The translations under genes and the position numbers were made by a program. The notes beneath the pieces are model-generated. The model ran no database searches, was not told the DNA's origin, and saw nothing but the letters and a program-made list of their open reading frames with translations. Positions 1 through 12,454 of a DNA stretch of 64,000 nucleotides are shown in pieces (position 1 is the stretch's first letter; the number at the start of each line of letters is the position of its first letter). The DNA is from Pomphorhynchus laevis (lineage: Eukaryota; Acanthocephala; Palaeacanthocephala; Echinorhynchida; Pomphorhynchidae), in assembly GCA_012934845.2 (NCBI GenBank), contig WNNJ02002296.1, forward strand, positions 62,001-126,000, written 5' to 3'.

Positions 1-45
1 CTGTAAGTCATGTTTAATCACGTGCAATAATCTCACCATTTTACA

Positions 46-1629
46 ATGCTTTCGTTAAATCGACGTTTTGGATCTTATCTCTATGTTGCTGCCTGTTTTA
101 AGCGTCCAAAGTCAAACACCAGTATTCAACTTACAAATTTTAGGAATACAGTCGAACCTAAAAAGTTTACTGATGTTCCTGCTAATGTCGCAACTCATCC
201 TGCGTGTATTGTATCTCCTGGATTCAGGAATCCACCTCAAACTATAAAAAGAAGACTCCCTTCAGTAAAGGATCAAAAAAATCCACTCGAGGTTGTTTAC
301 AACACATTCTCCTCGTTGCCTCACTGGCATGAATATCGTGCTTATCCAATTGAAGCGGATATAATTATTCTGGGTGGTGGCTTAGTGGGATCTGCTATCG
401 CATACTCCATATCTAAAAGAGTTCCACAGACCAAGGTAGTCGTTGTCGAACGCGATCATACTTACGCGTTGTCCGATACAGTTAATTCAGGATTCGCAAG
501 TTTCAGAACTCAATTTACTCTAGATGAGAATGTAGCCTTGACTCTGGCTAGTATTGAAATTCTACGCGATGAGCTGCCTTTTCAACTTTTAAGACAACAT
601 ATCCCGCCTGTACATGTGCCATTTCATCATCAGTCACATTTAGTGCTTGTATCTGATGATAGAATCGCTGCTAATCACGAACGAGCTGTAACAATGCAAA
701 ATGAAATGGGTGGTACTGTATCATTAATGAATCAAGACATGATCAAAAATGAGTTTCCTTGGATTAACACGGACGATTTATTAGTTGCATCGTACGGACT
801 CGAAAATGAAGGTTGGATTGATCCATATGATTTGTTAGCAATACTGCGTAGTAGGGCCACTGGTCACGGAGCACACTACATTCAAGGCCATGTGGTCGGC
901 TTTGATAAAGAAATTAAACATGGATATAATACCACTATGGACTTGAGCAATGTGCTTGTTGTTGATGCCAAACAAAACCTTAGACCTATACAGGCCGCTC
1001 GGATTATTATTGCGGGTGGATCAGATTCGGCTTCAATGGCAGCTCGTTGCGGTGTAGGCACCGACATGGAATTTGAGCAACTGAACTTACCGCTACCCAT
1101 CGCACCTTTTGAACGTAGTATGTTTGTAATCAAAAACGTTGATTTACCGTTTAATTGTCCGATAATTGTCGATCCCAGTGGAATTATGTTTACTCGACCA
1201 GAAGGATGGCCGGAGGGATATATGCTTGCAGCTGAACCAATACCGTTAATTACAGGTCCACTGGCGACTGTAAGTTCATCAGCCAGTGAATGTGATTTCT
1301 TAAAAAATTCTGCAAAAGATCTGATATTTAAAGTACTCCGAAACAGACTTGATATTCCCCTTGATGATGCAGAAGTTGTCTGTCAAAGAAAATCGAAAAT
1401 CGATTTAAATTATTTTGATGGCAATTGGATTCTGGGTAGACATCCGTTTTTGGAACAGTTGTACTTTGCCTGTGGATCTAGTGGTAATGCAGTGCAGCAC
1501 TGCCTAGCAGTTGGGCGTGCAATGAGTGAATTACAGTTTTATAAATCATTCAGAACTTTGGATATGCAAAGACTTTCGTTCGATAGGGTAGTGAGCGAAC
1601 AGCCACTCATCGAGTCAATTATTATATAA
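46..1629 (+). CDS. FOXRED1: FAD-dependent oxidoreductase domain protein 1 (FOXRED1-like)
   Basis: An uninterrupted 527-codon frame. The family is a mitochondrial FAD protein of the D-amino-acid/sarcosine oxidase (DAO) fold needed to assemble respiratory complex I. Seen: an N-terminus rich in basic and hydroxyl residues that fits a mitochondrial presequence; the FAD-binding motif ILGGGLVGSAIAYSI near residues 107-121, followed by VVVVERDHTYA, where human FOXRED1 has VLVVERDHTYS; mid-protein blocks FPWINTDDL, ASYGLENEGW and DPYDLL; a C-terminal block with ILGRHP, YFACGSSGNAVQH and GRAMSEL; and an ESIII end like the ENNII of the human protein. The length is close to the family's usual of about 480-490, with a longer N-terminus. 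The ATG at 46 is the first in frame; a 5' exon left of the window cannot be excluded. No intron is visible. A recent retrocopy is possible, but no poly(A) scar is seen. Confidence 0.9.
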   Translation: MLSLNRRFGSYLYVAACFKRPKSNTSIQLTNFRNTVEPKKFTDVPANVATHPACIVSPGFRNPPQTIKRRLPSVKDQKNPLEVVYNTFSSLPHWHEYRAYPIEADIIILGGGLVGSAIAYSISKRVPQTKVVVVERDHTYALSDTVNSGFASFRTQFTLDENVALTLASIEILRDELPFQLLRQHIPPVHVPFHHQSHLVLVSDDRIAANHERAVTMQNEMGGTVSLMNQDMIKNEFPWINTDDLLVASYGLENEGWIDPYDLLAILRSRATGHGAHYIQGHVVGFDKEIKHGYNTTMDLSNVLVVDAKQNLRPIQAARIIIAGGSDSASMAARCGVGTDMEFEQLNLPLPIAPFERSMFVIKNVDLPFNCPIIVDPSGIMFTRPEGWPEGYMLAAEPIPLITGPLATVSSSASECDFLKNSAKDLIFKVLRNRLDIPLDDAEVVCQRKSKIDLNYFDGNWILGRHPFLEQLYFACGSSGNAVQHCLAVGRAMSELQFYKSFRTLDMQRLSFDRVVSEQPLIESIII

Positions 1630-1794
1630 AACTTTCTCAATTGCAAAACCATGATATTTTATATCTTAAAAGTGCTTTGTTTGTTATGTTTTTAATTTAT
1701 GAACACCTAATTGAAGGTGATAATATCAATTTACTCAAAAAATTATATTTATTGCATTCACTGTAACGATATTTCAAATAAAACAAAATTATTT
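1630..1794. other. Short spacer between FOXRED1 and a LINE relic
   Basis: AT-rich sequence with no gene seen. It would hold the 3' UTR of FOXRED1; no strong AATAAA is obvious near the stop. Confidence 0.4.
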
Positions 1795-4700
1795 TTAGTG
1801 GCAAATGCGTGCCAACGGCGCGCTTACAAGCCCATAAAGAATAAAGAAAATAATAAAACTGATAAAAAATCACAGACGAATTTAAAATAGTATGAACAAG
1901 GAAGTTGAGCGGATGTACGAAGGGAGCAAATTCCAAGCAAGAGGAGCAGCAAGAGGAAAGGAACGGAGGCGGGAATTTGTCGAATAATTTGGAATGTAGA
2001 TAATAAGGGAATTATATGATCTTAGGGATAAAGAAGCAGGACGAGATTCATCGATATATTGAAGATGTAAGTATGAAGAGGAATTGTGATGCATTACACG
2101 ATGGGTCAGGATAATCAAACGAAACTGAACACGATGACTAATTGTGGGAAGCAATCAAGGTTGAAAATATGTTGAGATAAGTAGTCAAAACGGCAGAGAC
2201 GTAGGAGAACGCGAACTTATGAGTTTAAAATACTTTGAAGAGGTTGGAGAGTAGTTTTGGAAGCGTTCGAGAACATGCTAAGTTCGAGAACACGTTTTTA
2301 TTTTCAGGAAAATAAAAGGGCGGTTAAAAGGGAAAGACAAGAGCGAAAATCGATCAACCTACGAATATGGCGAATATCACGAAATAGCGGTGACGAGGAT
2401 TGAACTTTATTGGAAACAAATGGTTTGAGAGAAAGATGGTTGTCAAAGTGGAAACCGAGGAATACGGTATCATAGACGACAGTAAGAATGGTTGAGTAGA
2501 GATATACGGTAGGTGGTGTAATGCTGAGGTGAGAGCGAATTATCCACATGATTTTGGACTTTGCAGAATTGAGTGATACGCGAGGCGAAGAAAGGTGCTT
2601 GGAAACGGATAAGAGGCAAGCGGAGGAAGTGGATGCAAGATCATCGATTTGTGAGAAGATTGGATAAGATTAGAGGTGAATGTCATCAGCATATTGCATG
2701 ACTTGGAAATTGCGTGTTCTGGTTATTGTAGAGAGATATCACCGATAATGGAGAAAATAACGGGACCTAGTACTGAGACTTGAGGAAATATAATGATCGA
2801 CGATGTCGAATGCAGATGAAAGGTTGAAGTGTTTTGATAAGGTTGGGAGAATAGATATAGGACGATATGAGGACGGAAATGAACTGTCGAGAAAATGTTT
2901 TTAAGAAGTGAACGGATAATGGCATATTTCTAATTTGACGGAAAAGTGCCGCTGCGAATAGAAGAATTGAAAAAGGTTGTTAAAAGCGGATTTATCGAAT
3001 GGCAAATAAGCTTAAGTAAGTACATAGGAAAGGGGTCAGCAGGAGAAGATTAGTTAGGCAATGAAATGTGAACATTTGAAACTTCGTCAAAAAGCGGAAA
3101 GGAGATAGAAAAGTGTAGGACGAAAGAATTGCATAAAGGCAGTCGATGATTGGAATGTTAGAGTTATATGATTTAATAATATCATACTTTGATTGGAGAT
3201 AAGGAGAAAACAAGTTTGGATTGATGTTACTAGGCGTTGTTGAACATGATAGGTGTGAGTTCAAAATGCGCCAAGTAGACTTTAGATCCGAAGAAGTGAG
3301 CTTATTCTGCCAAAATTAGGATTGAAGAACGTAGGAGGAGTAAGTTTAATGTGAGCCAAGTAGACTTTGGGTCCGAAGAAGTGCGTTTATTCTGACAGAA
3401 GAGTGTGCACCTACTTAGTAGGATAGAGTAATAGGAACGACGAATATTTAGGTAGTCATCACGATACTTGGAGGAGACAAAAGTAGAACTTCGTTTGAGG
3501 AAACGGAGATAGATGTGAAAAAGCGTGGCGCATTCAGCACTTAGAAATTACACAGTAAGAATCAAACCATGTTGTACTTCGATAACGCTAACGATTTCCA
3601 CGTTCGGATTTAGGTAGGCGAGAACGCTTAATTTCCACGCTTACAAGAGAACGCTTACAATTTTCACGGTCGATTGAAGATAGGCGGGACAGGAGATGAA
3701 GCAAGCTGATCAGTAATAAGATTTAGGGTAAGTAGAAAGTGGTCAGAAAGACCAAGATCTGAGATATTAAATGAAACGTAGAGAAACTACATGCAGTTGC
3801 AATGATATCAAGGGTACCGTTAAGTATATGTGTGAGAGGGGTCCGAAGTAAATGAAGATTATAGTCGGAAAGAATGTTTACAAGTTTGATAAAATCTGAA
3901 ACGGAAGGGCTGTCCAAGCGAATGTTAAAATCACCTAATGCAAGTGGACTTATGTTGAGCTTAGACGATAGATAGCGAGATCATCACAACTGGTATGCAA
4001 AGATTCAGTTATACGGCAAATGTCAAGCAATTGTTGCGCAAATGCGTTGAGAAGGTCAGTTTTATTTTGGATAGAACGGATGTTGAGTAGACCAATGCGA
4101 TACGAGCGATAATCGGAATTGCCTAGAGAAGGAGGCGAGAAGAAGAAACTGGTCGCCATCGAATTTTCGGACGATTGTGAACAACACTAAAATTTCTATT
4201 TATATTTCTTATTGTAAGGGAAGATTCTCCTTTAATTTTAAGTAGACGTTTTTTTATGAGCAAAGTAAAGCTGAATGATTTCAAACGGGGAATGATCAGG
4301 AAAGATGCCACAAGTAGATGATGAGAGGAGTTTAAAACGCCGAGAGAGGATCTACGTTGCTGAAGTATCATCACTGAAAAACACCTTTAAGAGTGAATGA
4401 CGAGCCGAGCGGGAAGCGGAAACGATTGATCTAAGGCAATGTATAGAAATAGGAGAGATGTAATTGAAGAGACATTTATTATCATATCAGCAGGTAAGAT
4501 TATCGAGAGTAGAGATCGAAACACAGAGACATCAGCATCGAGACGGCTTTGAGCGGAGAGGTGTCGGATACCCCGTAATTCGATATAATGCACTTATCAC
4601 GTGAAGGAATCGTGTTCGTTGACGTTAGGAATCTGTAGGATTGACCAAAGTAGGCTTGAATATTCTGGTTGCATACGAAGACAGAGTACGAGTTGGATAG

Positions 4701-5345
4701 GAATAATTTGACAAATGCATTAATAAAATAACACCGCTTACTTCTGATGAAGTTTTGGAAATACGGTTGGATGAAGGAACATTGGGCGTAATTGATTGTA
4801 AATTCACAGGAATATTAATTTGACGGGCAGGATCAATCGGAAGCTGAATTGATTTATGAAAGGAGATCATAATTAGAACGTTGGGGAGCGCGCCACGATT
4901 AGATAAATGGGAGTAAGTTTGATGGATGATAAACTGAACAGACGAACTGATACAGCCACTGAGTAGACAGACACGTTAGTGGAGCATGTCACTTAGAATT
5001 AGTTACATCGGTATCGTTCGAGTAATAACAAACGCTGAATTTATTCTTAGCAGAGATACGAGATGTAGTCGAAAACGCATTAATAGGCGGACTAGAATTC
5101 TGAATTGAGCGATTCAAAATTAATATATTCGTTTGATTGTTGTTAGGACTCGAGCACACGGTATTCATTAACGTGCGAGGAGCCAATTGCAGTCATGGAT
5201 GCATTTGTGCGATGTTCGGAAAGTGCGAAAACAGCTGATTCCAGGCAGCTGGAGTTTACTCTATAGTGGAAGAATGATTAATAGCAACACCATCGAGCAA
5301 TTTTGTTTTGCTCCAGACAGAACAATTTTTGATGGAACACTGATC
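1795..5345 (-). mobile_element. Degenerate CR1-like LINE, family 1, old copy
   Basis: Read on the minus strand this is a long LINE copy. At 2304-2549 it encodes an RT C-terminal block (VFLGFHFDNHLSLKPFV, IRHIRRLIDFRSC) that recurs in every family-1 copy. The endonuclease linker lies further upstream at about 3.0-4.4 kb, and ORF1-like asparagine/serine-rich sequence is at 4989-5186. The 3' end at 1795-1825 carries the family's GTGGCAAATGCG signature and terminal hairpin (1807-1823). Many stops and frameshifts make it inactive. Its subfamily matches the plus-strand fragment at 22800-24000, sharing a block near 3230-3300. A ~90-bp stretch is duplicated at about 3268-3400. Confidence 0.8.
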
Positions 5346-5547
5346 TTGAAGTGAAGTATCCGTATTAAGGACTTTCTTACGTCCACCCACGTAATATTTG
5401 TAATAAGTTAATTGTAATAAGTTAATTCTCTTAAGAGTTAATTGCTATTTCAGATATTTGTTAAATGGTTTAATGTACATATTTATATTTAAGATATTTT
5501 AAGCAGATATGAAATAGAATTTAATATCATTACTCCGTGGTTGGTCT
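5346..5547. other. AT-rich interval, nothing recognised
   Basis: No coding frame, RNA gene or repeat was recognised here. Confidence 0.3.
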
Positions 5548-5662
5548 GGATCAAATCTAAAAATCGTCTTCCCTTACTAAAAGACAAGGAATATTTGTTT
5601 CTTTGTTCATTCGCATCAAATCTAAAATTGTCTTCCATTACCAGAAGACAAGGAATATTTGC
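5548..5662. repeat. Tandem direct repeat, unit about 58 bp, two copies
   Basis: Two adjacent copies of a unit containing ATCAAATCTAAAA, a GTCTTCC...AGAC mini-hairpin and AAGGAATATTTG. The copies differ at a few positions. Confidence 0.7.
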
Positions 5663-5944
5663 TTTGAAATTTGATTCGCCCCTTCGTTGTCGTTACCGGG
5701 TTCTTCAGCTTTCAGTTTTGAGTTTCGTTAATTATGTTAAATAACATGACTTAGGTAGATAAGTAGAAAGTTGTTTGAAAAATCAGATCACCTGAAAGCG
5801 TAAAAATCACCATAAAACTTTGTATTCTAAATCATATATATTGTATAAGAATAAACTTTATTCTTATATAATAAATATATGGATCCGAGTGCAACACAGA
5901 TCTCAAGTTGAAGTTACTTAGGAGCTAAACATCCTACAATATAT

Positions 5945-6212
5945 ATCTAAAATAGAGAAACATCAAAAATATTGAACATTACGTAAATTGCAAGTGAAAT
6001 TCACAAAAATAGAAGGGAATGTACATAATGACAACGAAAGGGAACGTAAAGAACAGATGTGGATAGGACATAATGATCGATGAAGAAATAGGAATAAATG
6101 CAGAACACAAATATCATTGGCATGTTGATTAAGCCTCAGTGTTCTATTTTTGTGAATTCAACTTACAATTTCAGTAATGTTTAATATTTTTGATGTTACT
6201 CTATTTTAAATT
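5945..6212. repeat. Fold-back repeat with arms of about 67 bp
   Basis: The left arm (about 5945-6012) and right arm (about 6141-6212) are reverse complements over about 67 bp with a handful of mismatches. Shared cores include AACATCAAAAATATT and CACAAAAATAGA. The spacer is about 130 bp and has no frame. This fits a MITE or fold-back element; flanking target duplications were not clear. Confidence 0.65.
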
Positions 6213-6379
6213 AATTAGCAAAGTCTAAAAAGGCAAAACGTTTTAGAAATAATTTGTCTGCAGTCTTCGGTGTTTCTTCTTTATATTAATAACATATAAT
6301 ATGCACTCACATCTAAGTCCCGAAGGACAGTGTTAAGTATTAAATAAATATAAATATTGAACCGTTGTTGTTATATGTT

Positions 6380-7430
6380 GTTATTTATTTATTTTGATTA
6401 TACATGATGGTAGTGCATGGATGTAGTGAGTAAACGTTCCAGGATTTCTTATGAATGCCGAAATGTGGCATTTATAGAAAATGGTGTTGCTTGATATACT
6501 GGACTTCGATTCAGACTTTCTGGCACTATGTCACTTCTCGTCGACCACTTTAGCATCGAAATGATGGAATACCCAGAGGATTCAACGGTAAAGTGCAAGC
6601 CACCATCAATTAAGTCAAGCATTCATGTCAAGTAAAGCGTTAAGGCAAAATTCAACTGCACAATAATCCTCAGTTTTGATATCTGCTTAGCCTCGGCCAC
6701 ATCAGCTATCAAGTTATTCCAATGTTTGGCAATTCTATATCTAAAGTCATTTTAATTTCGTCTCGGTCTAAATGTGTGGATCAATTTTAGCTTATGACCT
6801 CGTAGATTGTCATTAGTAGAAATTGTGAATAGAGGATTTAAAACATACTTCAGAGAGTGCAATGTCCTTCTTCCACACCCACAACAAATTAACCATAATT
6901 AATTATGTATCAACTCACAAATGCCAAGAACATATAGTCTTTGAGGAAAGGAACTATGACGAAAAGAAGAAACAAGATGACTGGATCTATGGATACCTTC
7001 AAATCACGCTTTGTTTGAGGAAAACCTAAAGATGAAACCTACAGCATATGAGAAAGAATCATCGAGGAAAACACCAACATATATGAGTCAACATGTTCTG
7101 AACCAATTGCCCTTCGTAGTAGTCATCGGATTCATTGACATTTGTTCATAATATACTTTACATGACGGCTTGACGACAAGTTACAAGAGAATATGATGTC
7201 AAGATCCTTTACTTGATCAACCTTCTTAATAATAACATCGCCTAAAGTGTACGGACTAGAGTACATTAACTGACCCAATTGCATGTGATGTATTTTGTAT
7301 GCTAACAATAAGGTCATGCGAATTACACAAGCAAATAAAATCGTAGTTTTTTTAAAGAAGGGTATAATCAGAAAATCTTGAGTGTCCTTCCAAATTTTGA
7401 TATAATCGACATCCATCGAAAATGATCAAT
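6380..7430 (-). mobile_element. Degenerate LINE of a separate clade (family 4), 3' half
   Basis: The minus strand at about 6770-6830 reads NDNLRGHKLKLIHTFRPR, the conserved C-terminal block of CR1/Jockey-type polymerases. The frame at 7132-7416 reads an upstream RT part (LGDVIIKKVDQVKDLDIIFS, HVKYIMNKC). The 3' end near 6380 has a short AT-rich tail. Differs from family 1 in sequence. Heavily broken and 5' truncated. Confidence 0.7.
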
Positions 7431-7699
7431 TGACCTCCAAGTAACATTGCAATTGACCTCTTAGTAGCATCAATAAAGAGAAGTTATCCCGAACCGTTTT
7501 CATTGAATCTCATTTAGTGAAATTCGGGAGGTGCTTCTGCCCTTAGCCTTCTATCTGGTCGAGATGGAGATGCGATAGTTTATCAGGAGACTATATATAT
7601 TATACAGGGCATTACTCGATTTCTCCCTAAGCACATCAACACCCATTATCCTCCATATATAACCTCACTCCTCTTTATAAATTACTTGGAGACTGTAAC

Positions 7700-8529
7700 G
7701 ATAAATCTGGTCGCTGGATTATGCAGCACCAAGCAGAGCCATGAACGAATATCTTATACATAAATCACCACCGCCTTTCATTTCTACTCGACAAACTACC
7801 GCTACATATGAAGTGGCTGTTAAAACTGATCTGTATTGATCAATCGCCTCACCAATTATTCACCTCGCACGACGTTCTCCGTTGGCAGTTAGAAGAAGAT
7901 ACGTTGCTTAGGAGCCGGTTTCATTTTGATCCAATCAGAGTGACCTGCTTCCAAGCAGCTATCCAATTCTTCCCTGTTGTAAGAAACGCGAGTCTGTCCA
8001 ATTCAACTTCTATCTCTCTCCGCGAGCAACCGCAATACTTTCAACCATCTATAAAGGTCGCATATTCAATTGCACTCCGACAAAACTCAAAACCCTAGCA
8101 AAAATGCTACATTTTTCTAATCATTTTGTTTCCTTCAGACAGGCCTCAAAAGAATATTGGAGTTCTAGATATATATTCTTGTTGAGTAGGAATAGGATGC
8201 GAGTTTTTCATCTTAACCCTTCTCATTCTTTCTTTTGTACGATATTCAAGGATGGTAAGTTTGTCTTCCAGATGGAGAGGGCATCGGGTTGGATTAATAG
8301 CTTAGGCCTTGATAAAATTATGGATGAGTTACTATCCCTACATAATTATGGATCCACTTAATCTCCATAACCTATCCTGTCTTAGGGTAACTTCAGGATT
8401 AGGGACTTATCTATTACAGATATCCTGAATTCCTAGGGACAACTTCCAGACACCTCAACAAAGCGCCAATCACCACTCGTGTATGTCACTTTTTGACTGG
8501 CAGTCAGAGAAAAGATGTCACCATTGCAA
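7700..8529 (+). mobile_element. LINE family 2, 5' part, split by a later LINE insertion
   Basis: The frame at 8104-8361 reads a pre-RT region (LNPSHSFFCTIFKDGKFVF, LGLDKIMDELLSLHNYGST) that matches the copy starting at 33351. The match stops in the middle of the element at about 8530 and resumes at 13322, on the other side of a minus-strand family-1 LINE. Whether the 7808-8098 frame belongs to this element is uncertain. Confidence 0.75.
7706..7932 (+). repeat. Dispersed repeat X, also found inverted at 61304-61550
   Basis: The block CTGGTCGCTGGAT...TTTTGATCC recurs in opposite orientation at 61304-61550. The similarity also shows at protein level (RWQLEEDTLLRSRFHFDPI here, RWRIEEDALL...GRFHFDPI there), so it was once coding. 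Here it sits just upstream of the family-2 LINE; there it lies between two LTR-like repeats. Its parent element is unknown. Confidence 0.6.
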
Positions 8530-8530
8530 T
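8524..8530 (+). repeat. Target-site duplication, left copy (TTGCAAT)
   Basis: TTGCAAT flanks the 3' end of the minus-strand LINE here and recurs at 13322-13328 beside its 5' end. This fits a target-primed insertion into LINE family 2. Confidence 0.7.
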
Positions 8531-8557
8531 AATACAAATTTATTTAACGTGGCAAAT

Positions 8558-8574
8558 GCGTACAAGCTGCACGC
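8558..8574 (-). other. LINE family 1 3'-terminal hairpin (copy B)
   Basis: On the minus strand GCGTGC-AGCTT-GTACGC forms a 6-bp stem with one G-U pair and a 5-nt loop. The same hairpin ends the other copies with changed but mostly paired bases. It is a likely recognition structure for the element's RT. Confidence 0.6.
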
Positions 8575-8690
8575 TTACAAGTCCACATAAAAATGAAAAT
8601 GTCAAGCAGATAAATTGTTAAAATGGGATCGGATTTGGCGTTTGAAGCACGGCAGGGAAGTTGATTGGCGTATATGGTGGGCTGATGATT

Positions 8691-9509
8691 CTACGATAAA
8701 GGAGCAGCCACAATGAAGGAGCGGAGTCCAAAGGAGGTAGAGTAGTTTAGGACATGTAAAATAAGGGAATTACAGTAACGCAAGGAACAGTAAACAGGAC
8801 AAGAATTATCAAGAAAAGGAAGGTTGAGAAATAAAGGGGTATGAAAAGTTACAAGGCGGAAAGCAACGATAAGAAGACGAATTTGAACACGACAATAAAT
8901 TGTAGGCAAATCGAGAGAAGCAAGATGGCAGGATGTATGATCAAAACGACGAAGACGGAGGAGAATTCGGGCGGCTGCGTTGACGATGCGTTGTAGTGGA
9001 AGAAGAGTGAATTTAGGTGAGTTGGAAAATAGACTAAGACAATAATCGAGTCTAGAAAAAAGAAGAGAAGATATGAGAGTCATACAAGAAGAGAAATCGA
9101 TCAATCTACGAACTTGACGGAGGTTGCGGAGTATCAAGGTAGATGAGCGTACTTTATCTCTAACGAAAGGTTTAAGTGAAAGTCGGTTGTCAAAATGGAA
9201 GCCTAGGAAAACGAGATTATCAACGATAGGAATAATTGTAGAATTTAATGATACGGAAGGATGTTTTAAGTCGAAGCGTCGAGGTAGGATCCACATAATT
9301 TTGGATTTATCAGGATTCAGAGACAGGCGAAGGGAAGAACGATGATTGGAAATTGAGACAAGACAGCTGACAACAGAAACACTAAGATCATGAATACGAT
9401 AAGCAGGTGCGTGAGCATAGATAAGAATGTCATCAGTATATTGCATAACATGGAAGTTAAATTTATGAGAAATCGAAGACAAATCACCGAGAAGAAGAGA
9501 GAGAAGCAT
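8691..9509 (-). pseudogene. RT C-terminal half of LINE copy B
   Basis: A 272-codon frame that begins just after the conserved VPQGS block: LLGDLSSISHKFNFHVM, then QYTDDILIYAHAP, where copy A has YADD, so the first catalytic-motif residue change (A to T) is visible. It continues through LNPDKSKIMW, VFLGFHFDNRLSLKPFV and LRQVRRLIDFSSC to the thumb region ending SYFVAAPLS-like. The catalytic DD pair is kept. The frame is cut off upstream from motif A by frameshifts, so it is a relic of ORF2. Confidence 0.8.
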
Positions 9510-10652
9510 AGGGCCTAATACGGAGCTTTGTGGAACACCTGTCAGGATGGAGGAAGGATGGGAGAGAGAAGAGTTAGAATAGACGCGAAATGTACGGTTT
9601 GACAGATATGAAGAAAACCATGATACAGTGGGTAAAGAGAAGCCATAATCATGACGAAGGCGATGTAGAAGAATCGAGTGATCGACGATGTCAAAAGCAG
9701 ACGATAGATCAAGAGAAACTATGACACTACATAATTTATGATCGCGCGATATGAGTGAGTCGTTATAAACTTTAAGACAGACAATTTCAGTAGAGTAAAT
9801 AGAGCGAAAAGCGGCTTCGAAGGGAGGAAATAAGTGGAAGGAAAAGAGATATGTATTAACTTGCTTAAGAACGAGACGCTAAAGGAGTTTAGAGCGGGTT
9901 AGGATAAGTGAGATAAGACGGTACGAAGATGGTAGTGAGGAGTGGAGAGATTGCCTTTTGATGAGAGGACGAACACTGGTGCATTTCTAGATGGAAGGAA
10001 ATGTACGGCTACGGATAGACGAGTTGAACAATGTGGTTAGAAAGGGTAAGACAGAGGAGCAGATATCTTTAAGCAAGTGAGTGGGGATTGGGTCAGAAGG
10101 AGAGGTTTTATTAGGTAATGACAGCAAGAAACTTCATCAGACGAAACGGGAAGAAGATGGAATAGCTCTGGGAGGGAAGTATTTAAAGAGAAGAGTGGGT
10201 ACAAGAGGGCTATGGGTAGTAGGTAAAGTAAATTAGATAGCTTAGTTTGCAGATAAAAAGAAAATTCACCATGATTTATATTACAAGGGGTAGATGATCG
10301 TGAAAGAATTGAGTTTAAGATTTTCCAATGAGATTTAGAATTGGAAGATGACTCGAGTTGATTTCGCTAAAAGAGAGTACGTTTAGTATGTATAAGAATG
10401 AGATGTGAACGGCGTAGAGAAAATTAGGAATCACGAAAATTTAGAGGGAGTGAGTTGGGAGAACGTTTAAGAAAGCGATTAAACATACGAAAAGAGTGAC
10501 GGAGTCGACGCTTAGAAAGACTACAGTCAGAATCGAACCAGGGAGCATGGCGCAAGCGCTGAGAACGTCAAAGTCGACTAGTCAGAAGGTTATTGGAGAT
10601 CAACGTAAGTTCAGAATCAAACAGAATGCAGAGATCATCAGGATAGAGATAG

Positions 10653-11138
10653 TTAAGAGGAAGTGAAAAGAGTGAAGAATTGAGTAAGGCTGTGCAGAGA
10701 ATAGGGATATCGAGAAGTTTCCAGGGTCGACTTTTTATGGATAATGGTAAAGGCGGAGAAGGAGGATGAGGACGAGTAAGAGTAAGAGTACAAGGAAATG
10801 ATCGGACAAACCAGGATTAGTAATTGACAAGGAGGTATAGTCATTGAAGCAGTTAGGAACAGCAATGATGTCGAGATCACCGCCGAGAACATGAGTTGGG
10901 CTTGTTGAAAGTAATTTATAGTTAAAATCAGTAAAAACATCTTTAAAGTGATAGAGTCAGAGTCAGCCGGGCGATCAAGACGAATGTTAAAGTCACCGAT
11001 AACAAAATAAGGATTATAAGACAATGAACAGCGAGAAAGAAGATCAGCAAGGTTGTTAAAGAATCTTTGTGAGGGGCTGCTGAGCCAGGACGATATATAG
11101 TCACAAGTTCCATAGGGAAAGGAGTTGATAATCTGCAT
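10653..11138 (-). pseudogene. APE-type endonuclease remnant of LINE copy B
   Basis: The minus-strand frame contains YFVIGDFNIRLDRPADSDS, the GDFN motif of the AP-endonuclease-like domain that nicks the target in CR1/Jockey-type LINEs, preceded by a region on the number and spacing of tandem hydrophobic strands. A second overlapping frame (10943-11257) carries the preceding part, which shows a frameshift in the domain. Copy A lacks this domain entirely through an internal deletion; copy C keeps only its first part. Confidence 0.7.
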
Positions 11139-12454
11139 ATCAGTAATTCGAACGAAGTGTAATAGATGCTAGCGTTAATTTTTTCGAAAATATGTTGGGT
11201 GATAAGCAATGACAACAATATCGCCACTGTTTGAAGCAGTGAATGTGGGAGAGACAATTAAACGAGCTGATTCAACTAGAAGACAACCAGAACGACATAG
11301 ACGACGTATAGCAATATTGTCAGAGTCAGTGTACCAGGATTCGGTAATGCAGAGAATATCGACAGATGATTGATCGAAGATATCAAGGAGCAGATCAGCT
11401 TAATGCAGAATGGAGCGAGTGTAAAAAATACTAAGACGAAAAGTATGTTCAGGAGCGAGATCGACTAGCAAAGAAAACTGGGGTAGAAACGGGACGCTAT
11501 CGGATTTTTGACCTCGTGTGTAGGACGTGAAAATTTCCGTTGATTTTACGGATTGATAGAGATGACTCACCGTTTGTTTCACGTTGATGTTTCTCAATGC
11601 GAGCTAAGTTGAGCCGGGCAATATCATAAGGAGAGCGGTCAGGAAAGATACAACAAGTAGATGAAGAGGTAAGAAGTTTAAAACGTTGGGAGAGTACCGA
11701 AGAGGCTTGTGAACTATGTCGGAAAACAATTTTTAAGAGTGAAGGACTGAGATGATTGGATTTAGTGGATTTGTTTAAACTAATAAAGGATACAGAAGCG
11801 ATATTATTGAAGAGGGATGGGTTATCATCAGGAAGAATGGTTGCTAGGATAGTCCTGAAAGCAGATACATCATCATCGAGTCGAGATTGTAGAGAAGCAG
11901 AGTCGGAAAGCTTTAAGTTTGATATGATAATACAGCGATAGCGCGAAGGAAACCGATTTCGTGCAAGTGGTGGACGGACAGAGCTGGTAGGAGTAGGGGC
12001 AGATGAGCAGATAGAAGTGGAAATGACAGGGGTGCTTGATAGAGAATTAATATTGGTTGGAGCAAGTGTGACAGGAGCGGGGTATTGAAGAGGTTGATCA
12101 GAGATGTGACTGGAGATGATTTTGAAGAAAGGATGTAAATTATTTGGAAGTGTTATGTGGGAGGTAGAGTAAGGAGAATTAAGATAGATTGGGGGCATGT
12201 TTGACATGAGTGGAGTGTTGAATCAGTTGTTCGGAAATGTTACTGGAAATGATTTTGATGGAAGGATGTAGATTTTTGGAAAGTGATACGTGGGAGGTAG
12301 AGTAAGGAGAATTAAGATAGGTTGGAGCATGTTTAACATGAGTGGAGTGTTGAATCGGTTGATCGGAGATGTTACTGGATATGATTTTTACGGAATGATG
12401 TAAATTTTTAAGAAGTGATACGGGGGAGGTAGAGTAGGGAGTACGTGAAGAGAA

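Noticed and set aside
9124-9345. Plus-strand frames inside the minus-strand LINEs as genes
   Set aside because: They are antisense shadows of the polymerase frames.
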